From IMG/VR virus record IMGVR_UViG_3300049893_000773, positions 23,663-87,662 of that record: 64,000 nt of DNA; one strand, 5' to 3'. This DNA comes from a virus. The notes under the pieces are model-generated. The model made no database searches and was not told the DNA's origin. It saw only the letters and a list, made by a program, of their open reading frames with translations. Of the stretch, positions 56,365 through 63,803 are shown in pieces. The position numbers were made by a program, and so were the translations under genes. Within the stretch, counting starts at the first letter, position 1. Each line of letters starts with the position of its first letter.

Positions 56365-58227
56365 GTGAAGACCTACCTCAGATTTGGCGAAATTCCAAAA
56401 AGTGGCAAATCAGGCATTGGGGATGCCTGGAGACGCCAAGCTGCCCTCTACGGGGAGATTGTTCCGACCGAGGAACAAGGTGTTTCTGTGTATGATGCCA
56501 CCCTCGTTGACATCAAAGGGGTCAAGAAGTGGCGTCCTACGGTCAATGAGTTCCAAACCTTCATGGGGGTCTATGGGGACGCCTGCAAGGGAGCCAGGAC
56601 CATTTACTTGATCACCGGGGAAGAACTGCCGGAAGGTGGTTCCGACGGGGAGCCTTTGCTCAAGGCAGATACCATCAAGGTCCTGAAGAAGCTGAGCTTC
56701 AAGGACATTTACCACAAAGAGATCGACCCAGGGCTCTATGATGATGACTGGTGTCAAGACGGCTTGAAGAGAGAGAAAGAGCTTGGGATCATGGAAAAAG
56801 CGGCCCTGAAGGAGTTTCTGGAAGCAGCAGCCCTTGATGAACTTTCAAAGATCACAGAACCCAAGAGAAGCGGGCTCCCTGTTGATCAACTCGGATTGAA
56901 GCCTGGGGGAGGTGTTCACAACATCGTGACCGTCTACAACCAAGCAACTCCCGAGGAAAAGGAATATTGGGGAAGGTGGTATCACAACGCCAAGTCCGAT
57001 GTCGAGGACCTTGCTGCAACCTACAACCTTCCATTCCCTGTAGCAGCAGCCGTTGTTGCTGTCCTATCTCCAGGAAACAAGTGGGCTCTGAACCTCTTGG
57101 CTGCGGAGAAGGTCCTGAAGGGCGCAGAGAAGATCAACGCCTATCCACGTCAGGTTGCAAGGGCCAAGGAGATCATTCGAACAGGGAACACCAATCTCGT
57201 AACCGGCCCAAAGGTCACCGTCTTCTTCAAGTCCCTGATGGACCCTTCTTCTGTTGAGAAGGACATGGTTCTTGACGGCCATGCCATCAATATTTGGCGT
57301 GGAGCAAAAGAAGCCCTCAAAGGCTTGAAGTCCCCAAGCACCAAGGAACGGGCCCAGATGATCCAGGACTACCAAGAGGCCGCAAAGCAGCTTGGAGTCC
57401 CTGTCCAAGCTGTTCAAGCTACAACTTGGTACATTTGGAAGTACACAGGAAAGACCGCCCCTCTCCCAGTGGAGAAGGGTGTCTACGACGTGTCCAAGTT
57501 CACTGGAGCCAAGCCAGCAAACGACGTAGACGCCATCATGGAGGAGTTCCTGGACGAGTTCAATGCAATGGGCACAGGAGCCGTTCAAGGCTACACAGGG
57601 CCCCTTGGAGCCGATCCTGAGCCTACCCACAAGAAGATGTGGAGCGACCCAAAGAACGAGGGGAAGGGCCCAAAGATGGAATACAACCCAATGCCTTCCG
57701 AGCTTTGGGAGATTGAATGGCCTGGATCAGAGAATCGTCCGCCTGACTACTACCCGCCTACAAGTGAGAACGGCTATTACTATGGAGTGCTCAAAGGCGG
57801 GAAAGGAAAGAAGTCGGAGTTCTCGGTGAATCTAGAAGATGTAGCTGGGCAGCACGATGCGACCACTACAGCCTTGGTTCGTTGCCGAAGCACTGATTTT
57901 GAAAAAGGCAAGGTGGACGCCAAAGTTTTTGAAGCCTGGAACGACAAAGAAGGGCTGTGGATGCCTGTTTCTGAAATGGTAATTCAAGAGAACGTCCTGG
58001 ATCAGATGGGACAGAAGCACGTCGGGGGAGCTTCCAGGAAGAGCCCTTACGGGGACACCTATGTCGGGTTCTCCTCTGGGAAGAATGAAGACGAATCAGG
58101 GCGGGACAAGCAGAGCAAGATCGTCCAGAAGGTCAACAAGAACCTCGACAAGAAGCCGTACAGCCTTCATGATCCTCCAGGAATGGGTATCTCGATTACC
58201 CGTCCTTCCCTCAAGGACAGAAAGTAG
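56365..58227 (+). CDS. Two-domain phage protein; C-terminal domain DUF7178-like
   Basis: 620 residues from GTG 56365. The N-terminal domain has FGEIPKSGKSGIG and EEQGVSVYDA, a pattern I have seen in phage proteins of unknown role. A helical linker leads to a second domain (about 180-380) with HNIVTVYNQATPEEKEYWGR, VAAVLSPGNKWALNLLAAEK and LDGHAINIWRG. This N/LSP-x-W-x-N-x-x-A and D-x-HA pattern matches a phage family, possibly DUF7178, whose fold may resemble HhH-type DNA glycosylases. The C-terminal 170 residues add another mixed region. No catalytic assignment is made. The frame runs further upstream to 56284, but no ATG fits the family there. Confidence 0.55.
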   Translation: MKTYLRFGEIPKSGKSGIGDAWRRQAALYGEIVPTEEQGVSVYDATLVDIKGVKKWRPTVNEFQTFMGVYGDACKGARTIYLITGEELPEGGSDGEPLLKADTIKVLKKLSFKDIYHKEIDPGLYDDDWCQDGLKREKELGIMEKAALKEFLEAAALDELSKITEPKRSGLPVDQLGLKPGGGVHNIVTVYNQATPEEKEYWGRWYHNAKSDVEDLAATYNLPFPVAAAVVAVLSPGNKWALNLLAAEKVLKGAEKINAYPRQVARAKEIIRTGNTNLVTGPKVTVFFKSLMDPSSVEKDMVLDGHAINIWRGAKEALKGLKSPSTKERAQMIQDYQEAAKQLGVPVQAVQATTWYIWKYTGKTAPLPVEKGVYDVSKFTGAKPANDVDAIMEEFLDEFNAMGTGAVQGYTGPLGADPEPTHKKMWSDPKNEGKGPKMEYNPMPSELWEIEWPGSENRPPDYYPPTSENGYYYGVLKGGKGKKSEFSVNLEDVAGQHDATTTALVRCRSTDFEKGKVDAKVFEAWNDKEGLWMPVSEMVIQENVLDQMGQKHVGGASRKSPYGDTYVGFSSGKNEDESGRDKQSKIVQKVNKNLDKKPYSLHDPPGMGISITRPSLKDRK

Positions 58228-58235
58228 CTCCAGCG

Positions 58236-58265
58236 GTAACTTCTTTTTTGTCTGCGCACTATGCT
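58236..58265 (+). promoter_or_regulatory. Weak promoter-like sequence before a small gene
   Basis: TATGCT (58260-58265) lies six bases before ATG 58272; the -35 region (GTAACT at 58236) is poor. Confidence 0.3.
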
Positions 58266-58271
58266 ACCTCC

Positions 58272-58511
58272 ATGACAGAGAAGGTTAGCAAGCGCAAGCA
58301 GAAGAAGTCTGAGAACACCGAATTCGCCCCCACTAGCGGACCAGGGCAACTCCTTTGGATTTCGGCAGGGGAGCTTCGAAGGGTTATCGAGATTATCGCC
58401 GCCTCAGAGGAAATCTCGATTCAGGAAGCTGCTCAGAGCGTGAACGAACTCTTGGTGGCCAAGACCTTGATCATTGCTCCCACCTTCGCAAGGCTTGAGG
58501 TGCGTCCATGA
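58272..58511 (+). CDS. 79-residue protein of unknown function
   Basis: Begins [18 protein letters not shown] (basic tail), then a helical part ([35 protein letters not shown]). Start taken at ATG 58272, six bases behind TATGCT. Its stop overlaps the start of thymidylate synthase (ATGA), so the two are coupled. Confidence 0.55.
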   Translation: MTEKVSKRKQKKSENTEFAPTSGPGQLLWISAGELRRVIEIIAASEEISIQEAAQSVNELLVAKTLIIAPTFARLEVRP

Positions 58512-59482
58512 GACAATATCAAGAAATGCTTCGCCACATCCTTGAGAATGGCGAATACATCGGGAATGGTAGGACCAAGGAAGGCTACTACAGCGTCTTT
58601 GGCTACCAGAACCGCTACAACCTCCGTGATGGTTTCCCATTGGTTACCACAAAGAAGGTTCCCTTCCGCTTGATTGCCTCGGAGTTGCTCTGGTTCCTTA
58701 GCGGAAGCAGCAACGTCAAGGACCTCCAAGCCCAGAATAACCACATTTGGGATGAGTGGGCCACCAAGGAGCAATGCGCCAAGTTTGGGCGCGAAGAAGG
58801 CGACCTTGGACCTGTCTATGGTCCTTTGTGGAGGAAGTGGGAAGCTGTGTCCAGGTGCACACCTCCTGCTTGGGAGCCGCTGTTCAACGCAAAAGGAGAA
58901 CAGGTTTCGGCAATGCCTCCAAGAGCTCCATACATGAATCCCGACAACCCACAATTGGAAAGAGAATGGAATACGCTGTGGAGCATGGGATTGTCTGTGA
59001 CCAAAATTGACCAAATTGCTCGTGTGATTGAGCGAATCAAGACGAATCCGTCTTGCCGCAGGTTGATTGTCTCCGGTTGGAACCCTGCAACCTGCGACAA
59101 GGTTGCTCTCCCACCTTGCCATACCCTGTTCCAGTTCCGGGTATCTCATGGAGGAACGAGGTTGAACTGCCAGCTTTACCAGAGGAGCGCTGATGCCTTC
59201 CTGGGAGTTCCGTTCAACATCGCTTCCTACGCCCTCTTGACCCACATGGTCGCCCAGGTGACGGGTTTGGAGGTTGGTGAGTTCATCCACACCTTCGGGG
59301 ACCTGCACGTCTACGAGAATCACGTGGATCAGGTGAAGCTTCAGCTTTCCCGGCCCCCAATGACCCTTCCAACCCTCTGGTTGAACCCGGAAGTCAAGAA
59401 GATCGACGACTTCAAGATGGAAGACATTCGCCTGGATGGGTACGAGGCTCACCCGGCAATCAAGGGAGATGTAGCGGTATGA
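58508..59482 (+). CDS. thyA: Thymidylate synthase (ThyA type)
   Basis: Makes dTMP from dUMP with methylene-tetrahydrofolate, giving dihydrofolate that DHFR (63287) recycles. The 324 residues have the N-terminal [11 protein letters not shown] region, [20 protein letters not shown], the [11 protein letters not shown] block, the catalytic Cys in [10 protein letters not shown], the [20 protein letters not shown] block and the C-terminal [20 protein letters not shown]. It is about 60 residues longer than E. coli ThyA (264), mainly through an insertion after the GPVYGPLW block. All catalytic motifs are intact. Confidence 0.97.
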   Translation: MRQYQEMLRHILENGEYIGNGRTKEGYYSVFGYQNRYNLRDGFPLVTTKKVPFRLIASELLWFLSGSSNVKDLQAQNNHIWDEWATKEQCAKFGREEGDLGPVYGPLWRKWEAVSRCTPPAWEPLFNAKGEQVSAMPPRAPYMNPDNPQLEREWNTLWSMGLSVTKIDQIARVIERIKTNPSCRRLIVSGWNPATCDKVALPPCHTLFQFRVSHGGTRLNCQLYQRSADAFLGVPFNIASYALLTHMVAQVTGLEVGEFIHTFGDLHVYENHVDQVKLQLSRPPMTLPTLWLNPEVKKIDDFKMEDIRLDGYEAHPAIKGDVAV

Positions 59483-59637
59483 AGGACGTGAATCTGCACC
59501 TATGGGCCAAGGAAGCCATCAAGGGTGGGGTGATTGAGCGGCTTGAAAAGGCTATTGCTTCCACTTCTGATCCCTTCATGAAAGCCCTTCACCTTGAACA
59601 AATCAAACAAATCAGGCAGCTAGCCTCAGCCTCGTGA
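59479..59637 (+). CDS. 52-residue helical protein after thymidylate synthase
   Basis: ATG overlaps the ThyA stop (ATGA). Helical, with [20 protein letters not shown] and [15 protein letters not shown]. No family recognised. Overlapping stops and starts on both sides (the next frame has a GTG overlapping its stop) support it as a real gene. Confidence 0.5.
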   Translation: MKDVNLHLWAKEAIKGGVIERLEKAIASTSDPFMKALHLEQIKQIRQLASAS

Positions 59638-59648
59638 GTAGAGTTGAC

Positions 59649-60008
59649 ATGATCACAGAAAATTGCATCAAAAAGTGGAGAACGACTGGCCTTCTTGAAG
59701 GACTTTCAGGAGAACCTGAAAGTCGGTGTGCTGAGGTGCTGGAGAACGCAGCAGTTGAAATCATCAAACAAGGGCATGAGGGTCGTACGGTGGAGCTCCT
59801 ATTCCCTGTAATTCGACGGATGGCAGGGGAAGGGTTTTACCCTTCCGATGCTGCTTGGTTGGTTGAGGATTTCCAAAATTGGATGAAGACCCGTGGTTCC
59901 CACATTGACTTCTGCTTCACAGTAGAAGCTGAAGTTGAGTTCTGCGCCCAGTATTCAACAGAATGCCCAGAGAGGTTCAGCAGGAGAAACAATGTCGCTA
60001 GCAATTGA
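59649..60008 (+). CDS. Small protein resembling the N-terminal region of the major capsid protein
   Basis: 119 residues from ATG 59649 (a GTG at 59634 is an alternative). Residues 5-40 align without gaps to MCP residues 25-60: here KKWRTTGLLEGLSG and VLENAAVEIIKQ, in MCP SKWSATGLLEGLGG and LLENQVAQLIQE. Then FPVIRRMAG matches MCP FPIVRRVFAG. The MCP protease site L-I-Q-E is I-I-K-Q here, so it should not be cut. The C-terminal part is unrelated (helix AAWLVEDFQNWMKTRG). A relative lies at 60735. An assembly regulator that competes with or mimics the capsid arm is possible; the function is unknown. Confidence 0.65.
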   Translation: MITENCIKKWRTTGLLEGLSGEPESRCAEVLENAAVEIIKQGHEGRTVELLFPVIRRMAGEGFYPSDAAWLVEDFQNWMKTRGSHIDFCFTVEAEVEFCAQYSTECPERFSRRNNVASN

Positions 60009-60327
60009 AGACGGAAACTTTCACACGGTCAAGGTTGGGGAGCACTGGAGAATCCAACCTGTTCGCAGCCCCTACATGTGTCCGCTCCTGGAGTGCAACG
60101 GAGAAAAGTGCGATCCGGCGAGGCATATGTGGATGGCTGTGGACCCGGCACATTTGGTGAATGGCAAGCCAAACGATGATTGCTGCTACTTTGACGTGGA
60201 AATCATGAAGGTAACGGATCAAGTCATCGAGTGCAAGACCTTGCCCGAGCCCGATGGAAGCTACCTCGTGTTTGAGGTCTTGAACTCGGACGCCATTGTC
60301 CGGTTCTATCGCAAGGACAGCGTATGA
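59992..60327 (+). CDS. 111-residue protein of unknown function
   Basis: ATG 59992 with AGGAG upstream, overlapping the previous gene by 17 bases. Beta-rich, with a Cys/His-containing segment (PLLECNGEKCDPARHMW) and CCYFDVEIMK, possibly metal-binding. No family recognised. Its stop overlaps the next start (ATGA). Confidence 0.55.
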   Translation: MSLAIEDGNFHTVKVGEHWRIQPVRSPYMCPLLECNGEKCDPARHMWMAVDPAHLVNGKPNDDCCYFDVEIMKVTDQVIECKTLPEPDGSYLVFEVLNSDAIVRFYRKDSV

Positions 60328-60671
60328 GTTCAACTGCCTGGGCAACATTGTTCTACGGGGCAACCTTCACCACGGCAGAGCTCGAAGCCTTCTTTGGCCT
60401 TGAGCTTGGTGCTGACAACTGGGAGGAGATTGATGAGCGGCTTGAGGACCTTGGTTTCGAGAGGGTTGTTCGGGACTCCTATGCTGATGACTCCGATAGG
60501 GTCATTGTTTCAGCCAAAACGATCGAGGTAAGCCGTTACCAGCATTTCAGGCCAGTATCGCCAGAAGACCTCCATGTTGACATCGAGGTTGGGCAGAAGT
60601 ACCAGGATTTCGTTTTCGCGACGGGCTTGAAGAAGTCCGTTGGTTGGTTCCTTTGTGCAGGAGACGTGTGA
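60324..60671 (+). CDS. 115-residue protein of unknown function
   Basis: Acidic alpha/beta protein (TTAELEAFFGLELGADNWEE, then DRVIVSAKTIEVSRY). Overlaps the previous stop (ATGA). Not recognised. Part of the run of small genes between ThyA and the amidotransferase. Confidence 0.5.
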   Translation: MSSTAWATLFYGATFTTAELEAFFGLELGADNWEEIDERLEDLGFERVVRDSYADDSDRVIVSAKTIEVSRYQHFRPVSPEDLHVDIEVGQKYQDFVFATGLKKSVGWFLCAGDV

Positions 60672-60742
60672 AAGAGATGATTGTAGACGCCAGAGCAATT
60701 GGGATCGAGCAAGCAAAGCGACTTCTTACGGAAAATGAGTAA
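60668..60742 (+). CDS. Possible 24-residue micro-protein
   Basis: A GTG overlapping the previous stop (or ATG 60677) opens a short frame ending ATGAGTAA, which overlaps the start of the next gene. Overlaps at both ends are the only evidence. Confidence 0.25.
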   Translation: MKEMIVDARAIGIEQAKRLLTENE

Positions 60743-61118
60743 TCCACTTGACCAGTTGAACGCCAGGAGACTTTTCATCTATTGGAAGAATACTGGTTTG
60801 CTGGATAACTCTTCCGATCAAGCTCGCTTGGCTTCGTATCTTCAGGAGATGAATAGCCATCTCAAGGCGGTGGCGCCAGAAACGCCAACGGATTTTGAAG
60901 CAGCCGAGATTGTATTGCCGATTATCATTCGATTGACGGATGATGGCATTTGGTTGCCGGTCCCTGTGCTCTACAAAATGCTAGTTGACTGGATTGACAA
61001 CGAGTTCTATAGTTTGGAACTTGATCCCCACATGATCGAGCTTTGGAATCGTGATAAGATCGAAGGCTTTCTTGGCTACATAAGGGAAAAGTATCCCAAA
61101 GGAAAAGATGGAGCATGA
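60735..61118 (+). CDS. Second small protein resembling the capsid N-terminal region
   Basis: 127 residues from ATG 60735. RRLFIYWKNTGLLDNSSDQA aligns with the MCP KWSATGLLEGL region and with the protein at 59649; the following helix (LASYLQEMNSHLKAV) takes the place of the MCP LLENQVAQLIQE helix, and IVLPIIIRLTDDG matches FPIVRRVF. More diverged than the 59649 protein, but the same order and spacing. The C-terminal half (LYKMLVDWIDNEFYSLELD) resembles that of the 59649 protein in hydrophobic pattern. Function unknown. Confidence 0.55.
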   Translation: MSNPLDQLNARRLFIYWKNTGLLDNSSDQARLASYLQEMNSHLKAVAPETPTDFEAAEIVLPIIIRLTDDGIWLPVPVLYKMLVDWIDNEFYSLELDPHMIELWNRDKIEGFLGYIREKYPKGKDGA

Positions 61119-61338
61119 CTTTTTCCCTTTCATTGCTTACGAGAAATGCCGCATTTGCGGGGTGATACGCTTTGAAGTCAAGGCTCTTGTACCCCCAACT
61201 TGGGGTCTGAAACCTGGAGAGCGTCCATTCACCTCGGAGATGAGGGTAGAACGAATTTGTTTCACTTACAGGCAAGAGGGGGAAACGTGGACGACGAAGG
61301 AGCCAGAATGCAAGACTTACCATCCCAAGACGGACTGA
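61108..61338 (+). CDS. 76-residue protein with a CxxC pair
   Basis: Starts MEHDFFPFIAYEKCRICG; further Cys residues at the C-terminus (ERICFTY, ECKTYH) could complete a zinc site. Overlaps the preceding stop by 11 bases. Not recognised. Confidence 0.5.
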   Translation: MEHDFFPFIAYEKCRICGVIRFEVKALVPPTWGLKPGERPFTSEMRVERICFTYRQEGETWTTKEPECKTYHPKTD

Positions 61339-61646
61339 GAAGGCTCTGCATGGCCATTCAAAACGGTCCTGAGCGGTGGCAGAAATCTCACGATCGTTGG
61401 CCCACTCTCGACGACGATCTTGCCGATGGGCATGTCGGGAGCATGAATTGGCTCCTGACGACGTTCCTCCAAACGTTTGAAAATGCCAGCACTTCCGACC
61501 AAAGACTTGCTATCCTGGCAATCAAGGATGCGGTGCGATGGCTGGACGCGCATAGGAAAACCAACGCCCTGTTGCTTGAGGTGTACGATCTTGGCAACTT
61601 CATTTCTTGGTGGCACAACGAGAATGTGGGATTTACGTTCAGATAA
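61308..61646 (+). CDS. 112-residue helical protein of unknown function
   Basis: ATG 61308 with AAGGAG upstream, overlapping the previous gene by 31 bases. Contains GPERWQKSHDRWPTLDDDLA and helices ILAIKDAVRWLDAHRKTNAL. The frame is open further upstream, but only this start has a ribosome-binding sequence. Stop and next start overlap (TAATG). Confidence 0.55.
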   Translation: MQDLPSQDGLRRLCMAIQNGPERWQKSHDRWPTLDDDLADGHVGSMNWLLTTFLQTFENASTSDQRLAILAIKDAVRWLDAHRKTNALLLEVYDLGNFISWWHNENVGFTFR

Positions 61647-61972
61647 TGGACAAATTCACGGTTGGGCAAAAGTTGATCGGGACAGGGATGAATGACGCGG
61701 GCCTTGACTTTGAGGTTATGGAGGTGGAACCCGTGGTCAAGGTCAAGTGCCTCTCGATCAATGAGTTCTGGCGCAATATCCCCCTGAAGCCATTCCCTGC
61801 TCCCTCTCCTCATGTTGAGCGCATGTGGACTCCAGGGATGGTCTATGAGCTTCGGGAGGTGAGCTCCAAGCTCGACCGGGAGGCGCGTGGGTATGCCTGT
61901 TACGTTTCGGTTGACTTCCGCATGCCTTGGCATTGCTTTCTCACGAATGGCCAAGTGATGTATTACCGCTGA
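61646..61972 (+). CDS. 108-residue protein of unknown function
   Basis: Starts MDKFTVGQKLIGTGMNDAG. Beta-rich, small-barrel-like pattern with TPGMVYELREVSSKLDREA and a C-terminal RMPWHCFLTNGQVMYY. The next gene (62014) has a similar G-x-x-Y/F, V-x-x-x-F layout, so the two may be related. Function unknown. Confidence 0.5.
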   Translation: MDKFTVGQKLIGTGMNDAGLDFEVMEVEPVVKVKCLSINEFWRNIPLKPFPAPSPHVERMWTPGMVYELREVSSKLDREARGYACYVSVDFRMPWHCFLTNGQVMYYR

Positions 61973-61979
61973 ATGCCAG

Positions 61980-62007
61980 TTGACATTCGGTATACTGTGT
62001 ATATCAT
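61980..62007 (+). promoter_or_regulatory. Sigma70-like promoter placed for a leaderless mRNA
   Basis: TTGACA (61980-61985), 16 bases, TATCAT (62002-62007), then six bases and ATG 62014. The best -35 match of the set. Confidence 0.55.
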
Positions 62008-62013
62008 GCCGTC

Positions 62014-62250
62014 ATGGGAATGAATCTGCCACTTGGTTCGGAGTACATCACTGGTGACGGTGGTGGCCTCGCTTTCAAGCTGATCTCCAATCGGCAGGTG
62101 GTATGCACCAAGAGTGCTCCTCACTGGCAGAGGTTCTTCCAGGTAGGCCACTTGTACTCGATCGACCAGAACGACAATCTGATTGTCGAGGGGGATCGCC
62201 AGAGCAAGCCTTGGGTTGGGTTGAGATTCGATGGTCGGATTATCACTTGA
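62014..62250 (+). CDS. 78-residue protein of unknown function
   Basis: Small beta-rich protein (GLAFKLISNRQVVCTKSAP, FQVGHLYSIDQNDNLIVE). Start six bases behind TATCAT; Met3 (62020) is an alternative. A new promoter begins within its last codons. Not recognised. Confidence 0.5.
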   Translation: MGMNLPLGSEYITGDGGGLAFKLISNRQVVCTKSAPHWQRFFQVGHLYSIDQNDNLIVEGDRQSKPWVGLRFDGRIIT

Positions 62251-62274
62251 CTCCACCGGAACACGAATTAAGCT
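62247..62274 (+). promoter_or_regulatory. Sigma70-like promoter of the amidotransferase gene
   Basis: TTGACT (62247-62252), 16 bases, TAAGCT (62269-62274), 26 bases before ATG 62301 with GGAAAGGGA between. Confidence 0.5.
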
Positions 62275-62300
62275 GTAATCACGGAAAGGGAACAAACACC

Positions 62301-63131
62301 ATGTGCATCATCGCCGTCAAGCCCGAGAAGGTCCAGTTTACCAAGAACCAGTGCCGCACCATGTGGAACGCCAACCCCCACGGGGCTGGTTTCATGTACG
62401 CAACCGGGAAGAAGGTCGAAATCGTCAAGGGTCTCATGACCTTCGCTGACTTCTGGGATGCGTACGAGGCGGCTGGCCCCCTCCGCAAGATGGTCGTCCA
62501 CTTCCGCATCAAGACGCACGGCGACGTGAACCCGGAGAACACGCACCCCTTCTGGGTTGTGAAGAACAAGTTCGCCCTGGCTCACAACGGGATCATCCGT
62601 CCCCTGGTGGACAAGACCTCGGCTGCTGAGAGTGACACGGCTGTGTTTGCTCGGATGCTGGCCGAGAACTACGGCAATCCCATCGACGCGGTGAACAACT
62701 CGTTCATCCGTTCGACCCTGGAGGAGTACATCGGTCACTCCAAGGTGGTCTTCATGAACGCCAAGGGTGAGACGATCATCCTCAACTCTCGGATGGGTAC
62801 GTGGCACCAGAACGTCTGGTACTCCAACGACTCCTACAAGGAGCCCAAGAAGAGCGAGGCGTCGGAGGGGTGGTCGAAGACCCTGGACCAACTGGTCAAG
62901 AAGTACGGGAAGGATGCTGTCTCCGTCGTTGACGGAAACACCTACCGCCCTCAGAAGGAGTTGAGCGGCCCCAAGCAGCTTATCCAGGCTCCTGAGCACT
63001 TCGCTCCTTCTCCTCCCAAGGCCAGCTACAAGGCTCAGGGTTCGTCGAAGCCCAACACGGTCTTCCACGCCAAGGACTTCGACCAGGATGACGCTGAGTT
63101 GGCCGAGGCGATGCAGAAGTGGGGTAACTGA
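62301..63131 (+). CDS. Class II glutamine amidotransferase-like protein (Ntn hydrolase)
   Basis: 276 residues beginning MCIIA: Cys2 would be the catalytic N-terminal nucleophile after Met removal, as in class II amidotransferases. Further family blocks are NPHGAGFMYA, VVHFRIKTHGDVNPENTHPF and ALAHNGII. Only the glutaminase part is present; after about residue 190 a polar region follows, and no synthetase domain. The acceptor is unknown, perhaps DNA or nucleotide modification or consumption of host glutamine. Codon use differs from the virion genes, with CCC rather than CCA for proline. It has its own promoter and a terminator 50 bases after the stop, so it forms a single-gene unit. Confidence 0.85.
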   Translation: MCIIAVKPEKVQFTKNQCRTMWNANPHGAGFMYATGKKVEIVKGLMTFADFWDAYEAAGPLRKMVVHFRIKTHGDVNPENTHPFWVVKNKFALAHNGIIRPLVDKTSAAESDTAVFARMLAENYGNPIDAVNNSFIRSTLEEYIGHSKVVFMNAKGETIILNSRMGTWHQNVWYSNDSYKEPKKSEASEGWSKTLDQLVKKYGKDAVSVVDGNTYRPQKELSGPKQLIQAPEHFAPSPPKASYKAQGSSKPNTVFHAKDFDQDDAELAEAMQKWGN

Positions 63132-63181
63132 GTCTTGTTCAGGCTGAGCCCCTCACTCCTGGTGCAGGAAATCGTAAAAGT

Positions 63182-63220
63182 GCAACCCATGAGCCGTCCC
63201 TCTGGGTTGCCTTTCTATTT
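63182..63220 (+). terminator. Rho-independent terminator after the amidotransferase gene
   Basis: GCAACCCA (63182-63189) and TGGGTTGC (63203-63210) pair exactly around a 13-base loop, followed by CTTTCTATTT. The rest of the 155-base gap to the DHFR start shows nothing definite. Confidence 0.75.
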
Positions 63221-63286
63221 GGACTTTCAATACGGCGAGAAGAAGAAGAAGAGAAATCCCTTTCGGTGGACCTGTTTAAGGGTACG

Positions 63287-63787
63287 ATGCAAAGACAGGA
63301 AGTAAGCTTGATTGTGGCGGTGGACGATGGAGGGGTGATCGGTCACAATGGGTCTTTGCCAGATTGGCATGCCCCTGGAGACCTGAAGAGGTTCAAGGAG
63401 CTTACCATTGGCAAAAGTGTGATCATGGGTCGCAGGACCTATGAATCCATTGGGAAACCATTGCCAAACAGGTGTAATATCGTTCTGAGCCGCACCTTGC
63501 TCGAAGGAACCGGTATTCACATTGTCCGTTCCTGGGATGAGGCTTTGAAGCTGGCTGCTTTGGTAGCCCAGGGATCGGAAATCATGGTGATTGGCGGTGC
63601 TGACATCTACGCCCAAGCCCTGCCAATTGCCTCTCGTGTGTACTTGACCAGAGTGCACGGCAGGCATCCGGGGGATGCTTTCTTTCCACCTCTTGATCCC
63701 AAGAAATGGGTGGTAGTGGAACAAGTGGCCCTTCCAACCCATTCGTACCTGATTTACGAGCGCAGGGTTAACAACACCTCCTCTTGA
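63287..63787 (+). CDS. folA: Dihydrofolate reductase
   Basis: Regenerates tetrahydrofolate consumed by thymidylate synthase. The 166 residues have SLIVAVDDGGVIGHNGSLPD, WHAPGDLKRFKELT, VIMGRRTYESIG, IVLSRT and the IGGADIYAQALP block, complete for the family; a Lys/Trp block with DAFFPPLD ends it. ATG 63287 is preferred over an in-frame GTG at 63266 because the protein then begins just before the first strand. It lies in the metabolic half of the window with ThyA, RNR and dUTPase. Confidence 0.95.
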   Translation: MQRQEVSLIVAVDDGGVIGHNGSLPDWHAPGDLKRFKELTIGKSVIMGRRTYESIGKPLPNRCNIVLSRTLLEGTGIHIVRSWDEALKLAALVAQGSEIMVIGGADIYAQALPIASRVYLTRVHGRHPGDAFFPPLDPKKWVVVEQVALPTHSYLIYERRVNNTSS

Positions 63788-63796
63788 TCGTACGCT
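63768..63796 (+). promoter_or_regulatory. Sigma70-like promoter placed for a leaderless mRNA
   Basis: TTAACA (63768-63773), 17 bases, TACGCT (63791-63796), seven bases, ATG 63804. It overlaps the end of the DHFR gene. Confidence 0.5.
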
Positions 63797-63803
63797 AGGC
63801 TCC

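Noticed and set aside
62103-62300. Longer N-terminus for the amidotransferase
   Set aside because: The catalytic Cys must be residue 2, which holds only for ATG 62301; the upstream part overlaps another gene.
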